A DNA stretch of 64,000 nucleotides from Bacillus sp. HF117_J1_D (GTDB taxonomy: Bacteria > Bacillota > Bacilli > Bacillales > Bacillaceae_C), in the NCBI GenBank assembly GCA_009928435.1, contig JAABNQ010000013.1, forward strand, positions 1 to 64,000. Direction: 5' to 3'. The translations under genes and the position numbers were made by a program. The notes beneath the pieces are model-generated. The model was not told the DNA's origin, made no database searches, and saw only the letters and a list, made by a program, of their open reading frames with translations. Positions 16,822 through 23,917 of this stretch are shown here, one piece after another; position 1 is the stretch's first letter, and each line of letters opens with the position of its first letter.

Positions 16822-17225
16822 TTGATTATATATGGGTTTCGTCGAAGGCGAGAGGTCAAGGCATAGGACATTCATTAATCAAAAAAATGAAAAAGAAAAA
16901 TAAGCCAATATTGCTGGAGGTAGAACCAATTGATTACGATGATTCTGATACGGAAAAAAGATTACGTTTCTATAGTCGAGAAGGTTTTATCCAAGCCAAG
17001 TCCATTGATTATAACCCCCGCTCCCTTGCAACAAACGATCCAGTAGCTTTAGAAATACTTTACTGGTCACAGAATGAAAGTGAGACAGAGGAGGATATAT
17101 TTAAACAAGTTCAAACTATGTACAAAACCATCCATTCATATAAAACGAAGGAACTATATGGCAAGCCTAGACAAAAAGTAGATGAAGTCGTCACATTCGA
17201 TGAACAACAAAGTGATGATTGTTGA
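15456..17225 (+). CDS. IS4-type transposase, reading through into the interrupted acetyltransferase
   Basis: The transposase proper covers about 455 residues to the right end of the IS. It has the DDE layout: VDDSAYDRNRSKK with the first Asp, DSWFTLPP with the second, and YGMRWWDIEVFFKTAK, the IS4 Y-R-E-K signature with the Glu. No stop occurs before the IS end, so the frame continues for about 135 residues of GNAT sequence, including RGQGIG. The right terminal repeat reads AGT-TTA-G where the left repeat would predict AGT-TGA-G; the transposase stop may have been lost there. ATG 15456 is taken; GTG 15444 overlaps the ribosome binding site. Confidence 0.85.
   Translation: MIDQNSQYNQLPNELDSVFSELEVNKHLRQAGIKKPFGFSCSYLFQLVFCLIFQHRNWFSLLDSKKADKYPAKDAVYRFLNQPTFNWRRFLLLFSASTIQKVTRLTNKSRPKVLIVDDSAYDRNRSKKVELLARCFDHASLKMRFYKGFRMLTLGWSDGRTFMPIDFSLLSSKKAQINGISSQIDKRTCGYKRRENALQSAPDQVPDMIKRALASGIDASYVLMDSWFTLPPLVKAIVEQGLDVIGMVKETKQRYLVNGNPVSLKQLYRFAQPVQSQKGVLRSIHTKMANGTPVKVVFIRNRNKRSEWLAILSTDCSLTEQEIIRIYGMRWWDIEVFFKTAKSLLKLEKEFQSRSYDALISHTTIVFARFIVLAWQNRCHTDQRTLGGLFYELCDEVNELDWAVALQQLIELLQDALKQTNKRIKKLIQSQLEQWISGLPSYIKAYLSISLCESLVDYIWVSSKARGQGIGHSLIKKMKKKNKPILLEVEPIDYDDSDTEKRLRFYSREGFIQAKSIDYNPRSLATNDPVALEILYWSQNESETEEDIFKQVQTMYKTIHSYKTKELYGKPRQKVDEVVTFDEQQSDDC
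16822..16828 (+). repeat. Right target-site duplicate
   Basis: TTGATTA, matching 15283-15289. Confidence 0.75.
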
Positions 17226-17605
17226 GAAAAATCATCCTGCTTTATTCCCACATCTTTTAAAGCTCTCCCTACTAATCAATTTGTCTCTCCATGAATAGAA
17301 TAGGCCCCGCGAATTTTGTCGAAATTTTCATTTGACTATTACTTTCGTGTCATGTATTCTTCTATTAAGCTATATTCCTCTTTGTTCTTCTTTGTTCCTC
17401 TTTGAACTTTTTAATTGAAACAGATGGCATCATATTTTCTCCAAAACAGCTTCTATTTTTTCATTCTCCATTGTGCACCGATCCATAACGCAAGAACTTC
17501 CGATTACCTATCACCAGCCACATTAGTTTAAGAAATTGAATTTTCTCACATTATTTTTTAGATTAAATATTTTAAAAAATGCTACATATAAAGGAGGATC
17601 TATTA
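17226..17605. other. Spacer, no gene seen
   Basis: AT-rich with repeated TTTGTTCTTC/TTTGTTCCTC runs near 17380-17405. No coding or RNA feature recognised. Confidence 0.5.
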
Positions 17606-17935
17606 ATGGGACATGACATTAGTTCATTTGATCAATCAGGAAAGCAAGTTGGCTATGTTCGTTTTACGGCAGGGGATTTAAATGCTTCTATATTTTACAA
17701 GTTATTTGATGCAAATATTTACAATGCAGGGGTAAGTGGATCGGGAAACAGTGTCACATTGTCAATTCCACAAGTTGAAAAGGCTTTAAAGGAATACCAG
17801 CAATTAAATGACCATGACTTTCTCAATTGGAGTCCGGAGTTTCTTAAGTGGCAGCGAAAGGAAATCTTGAAATTTATTCAAGGTTGTTTAGAAACGGCTC
17901 AAAAAGAGGGAGAGGTAAAACTAGTTTTCTATTAA
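17606..17935 (+). CDS. Conserved hypothetical protein
   Basis: 109 residues from ATG 17606, which follows AAAGGAGGA by eight bases; an in-frame ATG at 17579 has no such site. The protein starts MGHDISSFDQSGKQVGYVRF and has YNAGVSGSGNSVTLSIPQVE in the middle. It has no signal peptide or membrane helix. I recall similar short proteins in the Bacillus cereus group without a known function. Single gene, base use like its neighbours. Confidence 0.7.
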   Translation: MGHDISSFDQSGKQVGYVRFTAGDLNASIFYKLFDANIYNAGVSGSGNSVTLSIPQVEKALKEYQQLNDHDFLNWSPEFLKWQRKEILKFIQGCLETAQKEGEVKLVFY

Positions 17936-18263
17936 ATTCGTAGTAACTTCCGGGCTGTATAATTCTTCTAATTCCTCTGATCAGTGCTCCTCTACCTACA
18001 TGACATAGAAAAGTGAGGAAAAAATTCCTTAAATCTGCTTCCAAGTTAAACTGACTGAATAGTATTATTCCACTTTCATTCTCAATATCGATTCTGTATA
18101 GTGCAAATAAAAGTAGAGAGTTTTCTTGAAAAGTTGCACAAATAAAAAGAGGCTCACTAGCCCTCTTATATTTAGTGCATATCACTCCGCAAGCTTTTTC
18201 GCCTACTATTAAAACCAAAACAAGAAATCAGTTTCTAATACTCTATCTGGAAATCATTACCTG
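17936..18263. other. Spacer, no gene supported
   Basis: A minus-strand frame of about 114 codons crosses this stretch but overlaps the end of the previous gene, lacks a ribosome binding site and matches no family I know. Confidence 0.4.
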
Positions 18264-18314
18264 CATAAAAAACCAAAGCCTTACCCAGTTGTATACAAAG
18301 GTCGAAGCTTTGGT
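18264..18314 (-). terminator. Terminator of the symporter gene
   Basis: ACCAAAGC and GCTTTGGT pair across about 27 bases, followed on the minus strand by a T-rich tail. Confidence 0.55.
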
Positions 18315-18376
18315 ATAGGCTATCTGAATGTCACCATCATCGTTGAGGTCTATTATTCCACTTTGTTAGGCTTTTT

Positions 18377-19672
18377 TTAGCTTGTTTTGATTTCGCTAAG
18401 TTCCTCAACAGACGAGTAGTTTGTTTCTACTACTCCCTTATGGACGAATCGCCCTTCCCACTTAGACATCACGACTGTAGCCAATGCATTGCCTACAACG
18501 TTTACAACCGTACGCGCCATATCGAGAAGTCTATCAATCCCGGCAATGAATGCGAGCCCTTCAAGCGGAATTCCAACCGTTCCTAAGGTTGCAAGTAATA
18601 CTACAAATGAAACCCCCGGAACCCCAGCAATTCCTTTGGATGTTACCATCAATACCAATACAAGCGTAATTTGTTCCGAAATACTTAAATCGATTCCATA
18701 AATTTGAGCAATAAAAAGCGCAGCAAGAGCTTGATACAATGTGGAGCCGTCTAAGTTAAAAGAATAACCGGTTGGTATTACAAAAGAAGCAATATCTTTT
18801 GGACATCCGAACTTTTCCATTTTCTGCATTACTTTTGGTAATACTGTCTCAGAGCTAGAAGTTGAATAGGCTAAAATCAGCTCATCTTTCAATAATTTTA
18901 TGATTTGGAAAATACTGATTCCAACTAATTTCGCAATCCCTCCAAGCACAACAACAATAAAAAAGAGCATCGTTGCATAGACGAGAATCATTAGTTTTCC
19001 AAGCGGAATCAATGATTCTAAACCGAATTTTGAAACCGATACACCAATTAAAGCAAATACACCGAATGGAGCAAACTTCATAATAAGATTTGTCACCCAA
19101 AACATAGCATCTGCTACGCCTTCGAAAAAGACAAGCACAGGTTTTCCTTTTTCGCCAATCGCTGCAATCCCTAAACCGAATAGGACAGAAAAGAAGATAA
19201 TAGGAAGCATATCCCCTTCAGACATCGATTGGATCACATTACTTGGAACAATGTTCGCAATAATATCCAAAATACCATGGCTTTCACTTTGCAGTTCTTC
19301 CGTTGTCTCAATATATTGGTCAATATCCCCTTTGGAAAGTGCCGACATGTCCAAACCTTCGCCCGGTTTGAAAATATTGGCAGACAATAGGCCAACGATA
19401 ATGGCAATCGTTGTCACAACTTCGAAGTAAATCAGTGTTTTCCCGCCAAGTTTTCCTAATTTCTTTAGATCTCCTGTTCCGGCAACGCCTAGAATCAATG
19501 TAGAAATAATAATCGGTACTACAATCATTTTGATCATGTTTATAAACATAGTACCAATTGGCTGCAAGTATGTTTCCACTGTCGGGTTTCCATAAAATAT
19601 AGCTCCGACAATAATCCCCAGAATTAATCCGATTAGAATTTGAAATCCCAAAGTTATTTTAAATTTCTTCAT
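18377..19672 (-). CDS. gltP: Glutamate/aspartate:cation symporter, GltP/GltT-like
   Basis: 431 residues of the dicarboxylate/amino acid:cation symporter (DAACS) family, integral to the cytoplasmic membrane. Typical blocks are IKMIVVPIIISTLILGVAG in the first half, the serine-rich hairpin STSSSETVLPK, and the substrate/cation motif PTGYSFNLDGSTLYQALAA. The C-terminal GIDRLLDMARTVVNVVGNA is also characteristic. Best fit is the Bacillus proton/glutamate symporter GltP; a C4-dicarboxylate (DctP) role cannot be ruled out from sequence. A cre-like site lies 25 bp upstream and a GlnK/GlnL-type system follows on the same strand, so it is likely induced by an amino acid and subject to carbon control. 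Confidence 0.88.
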   Translation of the reverse strand: MKKFKITLGFQILIGLILGIIVGAIFYGNPTVETYLQPIGTMFINMIKMIVVPIIISTLILGVAGTGDLKKLGKLGGKTLIYFEVVTTIAIIVGLLSANIFKPGEGLDMSALSKGDIDQYIETTEELQSESHGILDIIANIVPSNVIQSMSEGDMLPIIFFSVLFGLGIAAIGEKGKPVLVFFEGVADAMFWVTNLIMKFAPFGVFALIGVSVSKFGLESLIPLGKLMILVYATMLFFIVVVLGGIAKLVGISIFQIIKLLKDELILAYSTSSSETVLPKVMQKMEKFGCPKDIASFVIPTGYSFNLDGSTLYQALAALFIAQIYGIDLSISEQITLVLVLMVTSKGIAGVPGVSFVVLLATLGTVGIPLEGLAFIAGIDRLLDMARTVVNVVGNALATVVMSKWEGRFVHKGVVETNYSSVEELSEIKTS

Positions 19673-19696
19673 CTATATAAAGTCACCCTTTCTTAT

Positions 19697-19711
19697 AGCA
19701 ATCGCTTTCAT
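19697..19711 (-). promoter_or_regulatory. cre-like CcpA site upstream of gltP
   Basis: On the minus strand ATGAAAGCGATTGCT fits the cre consensus WTGNAANCGNWNNCW at every position. It lies 25 bp before the start codon, a position suited to repression. Confidence 0.55.
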
Positions 19712-19750
19712 TAATATAGCTTTGTAACTATTTTACGGGTGACCTAACGA

Positions 19751-19769
19751 ATCCTAGAAAATCCTACAT
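19751..19769. promoter_or_regulatory. Direct repeats that might bind the GlnL-type regulator
   Basis: ATCCTAGAA and ATCCTACAT start 10 bp apart, one helical turn. They straddle the regulator's stop codon and lie about 80 bp upstream of the symporter start. Assignment is from spacing and position only. Confidence 0.3.
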
Positions 19770-20642
19770 TATTCCATCGTTATATTTTTCTATTGTGTCG
19801 TAATACAGTGCTTGAAGAAATTTCTTGATATTGATTTTGATCTTTTTTGGTTCATTTTGCTCTTCCTCAATAGATATCATTTGATCTCTAACTACTTGAA
19901 AGTCGAAATAACGTGGAGCATAGTATTCAAATACCGGGTTTGTATAATCAATCGAACCCATAGTGGCCAAGTTCTTGACTGCCGTTAACATAATTCTGCG
20001 AACCCGTTGTTCAATTGCTTTGCTGCCCATATGATGATGACCTGCCCTAGCAGCCACGGATTCATATAAATTTTTTAATGACGGCAATTGGATAATTTCT
20101 TCACTTTCATATATCAGGATTTCCATCATTGATATAATATCATCACTGCCTGACTCGCCGATGATTCCCAAATCATTTAATATGGACGAAACAATCTCTT
20201 TTACGCTTTGTTGTCTCGTTTTTGCGCGCTCGCTATGATCCAAAGATTCCTTAATGAGAAGCAAGGAATTTTTTAATTGAAACTGATCTGTTATTTTTTT
20301 CAAAATACTCCGTACTTCTATTCGGTTAATAGGTTTATGAATAAAAAATTCTACCCCTTTTTCATAAGCTTCCCCAACCATTTCCTTGTTTACGATTTGA
20401 GAGATCATAATAAATTTCCCATGGAATCCCTTCATTCTCAACTGTTCTATCACTTCAATTCCATCCAGCTCAGGCATTAATAGGTCAATTAAGACAACGT
20501 CAGGATACACCGCAAGAATCGACGAAAGACAATCGGCACCACTTTCCGCCTCGCCTATTACAACGCCAAGATCACCTTCTGCTATAATATTCTTCAACAT
20601 TGCCCTACTTGCTTTATCATCATCTACAATAAAATAACGCAG
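19764..20642 (-). CDS. glnL: GlnL (YcbB)-type response regulator with a rare CTG start
   Basis: About 293 residues. To include the receiver's first strand and acidic pair (RYFIVDDDKASRAM) translation must begin upstream of the first ATG (20600). The only in-frame options after the stop at TGA are ATA and CTG; CTG 20642 lies two bases after the kinase stop, with GAAAGCGAG ahead of it. The phosphorylation Asp is in VVLIDLLMPELDG. The C-terminal YcbB domain (EQRVRRIMLTAVKNLATMGS) is the DNA-binding part. B. subtilis GlnK-GlnL responds to glutamine and activates glnT; here the neighbouring target would be gltP. Confidence 0.8.
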   Translation of the reverse strand: MRYFIVDDDKASRAMLKNIIAEGDLGVVIGEAESGADCLSSILAVYPDVVLIDLLMPELDGIEVIEQLRMKGFHGKFIMISQIVNKEMVGEAYEKGVEFFIHKPINRIEVRSILKKITDQFQLKNSLLLIKESLDHSERAKTRQQSVKEIVSSILNDLGIIGESGSDDIISMMEILIYESEEIIQLPSLKNLYESVAARAGHHHMGSKAIEQRVRRIMLTAVKNLATMGSIDYTNPVFEYYAPRYFDFQVVRDQMISIEEEQNEPKKIKINIKKFLQALYYDTIEKYNDGIM

Positions 20643-20644
20643 TT

Positions 20645-21916
20645 CTATTCAGCTCGCTTTCGGATATTTTTAGTTGGAATAGTGATTTGAAAAATTGCTC
20701 CCTTCTCTGGGAATTTTAATTCAATTTGTCCTCCAAGCGTATGAATAATCTCTTTTACATGAGATAAACCAATCCCAGTCGCAGCAACACCTTGTTCGGT
20801 ATATTTTGTCGTATATCCTGCTTCAAAGATAATGGATGCATCTTCTTTTGGAATCCCCTTGCCAGAATCTTTTATAACGAAACAAGTATAAGCGGATTCT
20901 TCGAATATTCTAATGTTGATTTCACCTTTATTTGCGATAGCCTCGACAGAATTGGCCGTCAGATTATTCAATAAGGCAAGAAGCGGCATTGGCTGATTTG
21001 TTTCAAAATCAACCGAACTATTTACATGAAAGTCAATATGTTTCTTTAGCAACTCACTATATTTTTGATTTGCCGAGACAACAAGGTTAAGCACATCCGA
21101 TAGAAAAGTAATATTACCTCTTTTTTGCTCCGTTATTTTCGTAATCCCGGATAAAATTCGCTGTGAATCTTTTTTTACTTCATGAATTTTTTGCGCAATA
21201 TTCAGAGCCTTCATACTTAATTGATGGTGCCCTTCCTTCTTTAAATGCCTATATAGATCATGGCTGGAAGCCGTAATTTGCTCTATATGATTCATGGATT
21301 TCTCCAAATAGAGAGATTCAGCATATAATTCCGAGCCCACTTCCAGTATTTCCTGCATACGTTTCTTTTGTTCCGAAACCGTAATGGAACTATACAAGCC
21401 CACTACAAAGTAGCTGCGGATAATAGCCACCCCTCCCAATAAGGCCAATGTCTGTAGGTCTAATCTTACATCGCCCATTAGCCAGTGACGGGGAAAATCT
21501 TCAACAGCATTACCAATAAATTCAAACAAAGCGGCCCAAGCACCTAGAATAAGCGGGAATGTCTTGAAAGTTTCAACTTTAATAATATGCAAGCCCAGTG
21601 CAAATACAAAATAATATAAAAAAGCAGGTAAATGACTTATGACGCTTGACCAATCAAGAACGTTATATAGAAAAATATCCTCTATTACGCGAAAACATAT
21701 GACGACGATCCCCGTAACAAAGCCCGTTCGAATAAGAGATGCTGGAGGCCAAATCAGTATAAGGAGAAAAAAAGTAATACTTCCCAATCCAAAACGAAAA
21801 CTCTCTCCGCCAAAGGGGACTACTTTAATCTCGCTCATTACTGCTGTTAAAAGTGCGGTCAATACAAGTGCTATTCTATCAGAATTTTTAATGGTTAATT
21901 TATAATTAGAGAACAT
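20645..21916 (-). CDS. glnK: GlnK (YcbA)-type sensor histidine kinase
   Basis: About 423 residues from ATG 21916, eight bases after AAGGTGA; an earlier in-frame start lacks a site. Five or six membrane helices fill the first 180 residues. The phosphoacceptor region has the unusual SSHDLYRHLKKEGHH instead of a canonical HELRTPL box, as in the LytS/GlnK-like group. The ATPase has LLNNLTANSVEAI, VIKDSGKGIP and ATGIGLSHVKEI. It is first in the operon with the response regulator. Ligand is inferred to be an amino acid such as glutamine or glutamate. Confidence 0.82.
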   Translation of the reverse strand: MFSNYKLTIKNSDRIALVLTALLTAVMSEIKVVPFGGESFRFGLGSITFFLLILIWPPASLIRTGFVTGIVVICFRVIEDIFLYNVLDWSSVISHLPAFLYYFVFALGLHIIKVETFKTFPLILGAWAALFEFIGNAVEDFPRHWLMGDVRLDLQTLALLGGVAIIRSYFVVGLYSSITVSEQKKRMQEILEVGSELYAESLYLEKSMNHIEQITASSHDLYRHLKKEGHHQLSMKALNIAQKIHEVKKDSQRILSGITKITEQKRGNITFLSDVLNLVVSANQKYSELLKKHIDFHVNSSVDFETNQPMPLLALLNNLTANSVEAIANKGEINIRIFEESAYTCFVIKDSGKGIPKEDASIIFEAGYTTKYTEQGVAATGIGLSHVKEIIHTLGGQIELKFPEKGAIFQITIPTKNIRKRAE

Positions 21917-22020
21917 GAGATCACCTTCTGAAAAAGGTTGCTTCTTGCATCGAAATATCACTATATCATTGCATGGCTAGAGGCCTACACTAAAAAACTC
22001 ATTTCCTATACCATAAATAA

Positions 22021-22051
22021 ATCAGCTAAGAGCTTTTGCCACTTAGCTGAT
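22021..22051. terminator. Hairpin between small membrane gene and glnK
   Basis: ATCAGCTAAG and CTTAGCTGAT form a 10-bp stem with T-rich flanks on both sides. Confidence 0.55.
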
Positions 22052-22088
22052 GACTATTTTGCTTTTTTCCCACAACATACATGCAAAT

Positions 22089-22304
22089 TTATTTTTTTCT
22101 TTTTTCATCAGTGGAATCGAACTTAACTGTATCATTTGTAAACAGAAAATAAGAAATAACCCCTGAGAGAATGGCAGCACCAATCGCAAGATATGTCCGC
22201 ATATTCAATTCAATGTCGGTATAATATTTATTCAACCACCAACTCGCCATGAAATACACGATAATGGCGATCGGCAAAGGAAACAGTACAAGTCTTTTCA
22301 CATT
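22089..22304 (-). CDS. Small two-helix membrane protein
   Basis: 71 residues from GTG 22304, seven bases after AAGGAAG. It starts MKRLVLFPLPIAIIVYF, continues with a second hydrophobic segment (YLAIGAAILSGVISYFLF) and ends in a charged KFDSTDEKRKK tail. A longer reading from 22358 would start inside a dispersed repeat and is unlikely. I do not recognise the family. It is transcribed towards the glnK terminator, downstream of ysmA. Confidence 0.65.
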   Translation of the reverse strand, partial: NVKRLVLFPLPIAIIVYFMASWWLNKYYTDIELNMRTYLAIGAAILSGVISYFLFTNDTVKFDSTDEKRKK

Positions 22305-22317
22305 CCAACTTCCTTTT

Positions 22318-22456
22318 TTAAAAAATTTATTTACGCCTAAATTTGTATTGGGCTTCACTCAATACATTGCCTTTGAAAATCTATGGCAGCCGCCGATGGC
22401 TTTAACTTTATTCAGAAAGGGGGTGAATGGGCATACCTATACTGAATAAAGTTAAA
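22318..22456. repeat. Dispersed repeat family R, diverged copy 5
   Basis: TTGTATTGGGCTTCACTCAATACATT, then GAAAATCTATGGCAGCCGCCG and GGCTTTAACTTTATTCAG run parallel to blocks of copies 3 and 4. Its ends form the inverted pair TTTAACTTTATTCAG/CTGAATAAAGTTAAA around GGGGGTGAATGGGCATACC. Confidence 0.45.
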
Positions 22457-22904
22457 CTCCCGACATCAGTCGCTCTTTGAATTCTTCCGACCAAGGAACG
22501 CTTCTCCCGGTTGCTTTGGAGACTTGGACGATTGTTCCCCTGCCAGTAAAACAAAGAGAGCCGTCCTCCCGCACCACCATGTAGTGAAGGTCTACTGAGG
22601 AGGTTCCTAGTTTATTGACTTTTACAAAAACCTTTAACTGTTCGTCAAAATAGACCTGTGACAAAAAATCACACTGCAAATCCGCCACAACTGGCATCGT
22701 TTCCTGAGAGGACTCCACCCATTTCTGCATCAATCCCGCCTTTTTAAAGAAATTGATACGCGCCTGTTCAAAATAGACCATCGGTACTGTGTTATTCAGA
22801 TGTCCGAACAAATCGGTTTCTGAAAAACGGACTTTTACTTCCTGGTAAAATGAAAAGTCACTTTTCCATTGTTCCAGGTCTTCTATGTATGATATTCGGG
22901 ACAT
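22452..22904 (-). CDS. ysmA: Acyl-CoA thioesterase YsmA (4HBT fold)
   Basis: 150 residues. The hot-dog fold signature is visible in VRFSETDLFGHLNNTVPMVY, where Asp and the following residues form the catalytic loop of 4-hydroxybenzoyl-CoA-type thioesterases. Start ATG follows AAAGGAGG. In B. subtilis ysmA lies between sdhCAB and gerE; here sdhB is upstream as expected but gerE is displaced. Its physiological acyl-CoA is unknown. Confidence 0.85.
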   Translation of the reverse strand: MSRISYIEDLEQWKSDFSFYQEVKVRFSETDLFGHLNNTVPMVYFEQARINFFKKAGLMQKWVESSQETMPVVADLQCDFLSQVYFDEQLKVFVKVNKLGTSSVDLHYMVVREDGSLCFTGRGTIVQVSKATGRSVPWSEEFKERLMSGV

Positions 22905-22920
22905 ATCCCTATTTCCTCCT

Positions 22921-23075
22921 TTTAATCCAATTCGCTTTACGTAGTTTGCTCCAGATTGTATTGAGCTTCGCTCGGCACATCACCAATAAAAATCTGCGGC
23001 AGCCGAGGGGTTGAAGCCTCACTTAACAGAATACCCAATTTGCATTCAGTTCACCAGTTTATAGAGGTGGGGAAG
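22921..23075. repeat. Dispersed repeat family R, diverged copy 4
   Basis: Blocks AATCTGCGGCAGCCGAGGGG and ACAGAATACCCAATTTGCATTCAG, then TTTATAGAGGTGGGGAAG, run in the same order as in copies 2 and 3. It separates sdhB from ysmA. Confidence 0.5.
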
Positions 23076-23081
23076 TTAAAA

Positions 23082-23119
23082 AAACAGCAGCTGCCTCAAT
23101 GTGGACAGCTGCTGTTTTT
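23082..23119 (-). terminator. Terminator of the sdhCAB operon
   Basis: AAACAGCAGCTG and CAGCTGCTGTTTTT form a strong stem; the minus-strand exit is T-rich. Confidence 0.75.
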
Positions 23120-23147
23120 GTATAAACAAGCAAGATAATATTTAGAA

Positions 23148-23915
23148 TTAATCCACCATGTGGTCGCTTCCGAAGAATTTCTTAAACATTTGTATGCTTG
23201 TAGCACGGTTCATCGCAGCAATCGACGTTGTCAACGGAATTCCTTTCGGACAAACTTGAACACAGTTTTGGGAGTTACCACAACCTGTGATTCCTCCATC
23301 CCCCATAAGTGCTTCAAGACGCTCGTCCTTGTTCATTGCTCCAGTTGGATGCGTGTTATACAGACGTGGCAATGATAGGAATGCAGGTCCAATAAAATCG
23401 GATTTGCTGTTAACGTTCGGGCAAGCTTCTAAACATACGCCGCAGGTCATACATTTTGAAAGCTCATACGCCCATTGGCGTCTTCTTTCTGGCATGCGCG
23501 GACCCGGTCCAAGATCGTACGTTCCATCGATTGGAATCCAAGCTTTGATTCGTTTTAATGAATCAAACATTCTGCTTCTATCGATAACCAAGTCACGGAC
23601 AACCGGGAAAGTATCCATTGGCTGTAAGCGAATTGGTTGCTCAAGCTTATCAATCAAAGCCGTACAAGATTGACGCGGCTTGCCATTGATTTTCATAGAA
23701 CATGCTCCACAAACCTCTTCAAGACAGTTCATATCCCATGCGACCGGTGTAGTCTTTTCCCCTTTGGCATTTACCGGATTACGGCGAATTTCCATCAACG
23801 CCGAAATGACGTTCATGTTCGGGCGGTAATTCAGTTTGAATTCTTCTTCGTATGGCTGGGAATCAGGATGATCTTGTCGAGTGATAATAAAAGTGACAGT
23901 TTTGTTTTCGCTCAT
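23148..23915 (-). CDS. sdhB: Succinate dehydrogenase iron-sulfur subunit
   Basis: 255 residues. Cys clusters for the three centres are present: CLEEVCGACSM...SC for [2Fe-2S], CMTCGVCLEACP for [4Fe-4S] and CGNSQNCVQVCPKG for [3Fe-4S]. It passes electrons from SdhA-bound FAD to menaquinone at the membrane. The gene follows sdhA by 2 bp in the order C-A-B, as in Bacillus. Confidence 0.97.
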   Translation of the reverse strand: MSENKTVTFIITRQDHPDSQPYEEEFKLNYRPNMNVISALMEIRRNPVNAKGEKTTPVAWDMNCLEEVCGACSMKINGKPRQSCTALIDKLEQPIRLQPMDTFPVVRDLVIDRSRMFDSLKRIKAWIPIDGTYDLGPGPRMPERRRQWAYELSKCMTCGVCLEACPNVNSKSDFIGPAFLSLPRLYNTHPTGAMNKDERLEALMGDGGITGCGNSQNCVQVCPKGIPLTTSIAAMNRATSIQMFKKFFGSDHMVD

Positions 23916-23917
23916 CC

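Larger units (their letters stand above)
15123..17225 (+). pseudogene. GNAT acetyltransferase gene (YkwB-like) split by an insertion sequence
   Basis: The N-terminal part (15123-15289, MNWYEKLSEYFPAEEMKSKE to FVFIDY) and the C-terminal part (16829-17225, IWVSSKARGQGIGHSLIKKM onwards) join in frame once the IS and one target duplicate are removed. RGQGIG is the acetyl-CoA pyrophosphate loop of GNAT enzymes. The restored protein has about 190 residues and resembles B. subtilis YkwB. The ATG follows AAAGGGAG by seven bases. The cut lies just before the CoA-binding loop, so activity is lost. Confidence 0.85.

Noticed and set aside
17874-18218. 114-codon minus-strand frame
   Set aside because: Overlaps the preceding gene's end, has no ribosome binding site and no recognisable family.
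22305-22358. N-terminal extension of the small membrane protein
   Set aside because: The added codons come from dispersed repeat copy 5; the GTG at 22304 has the only good ribosome binding site.
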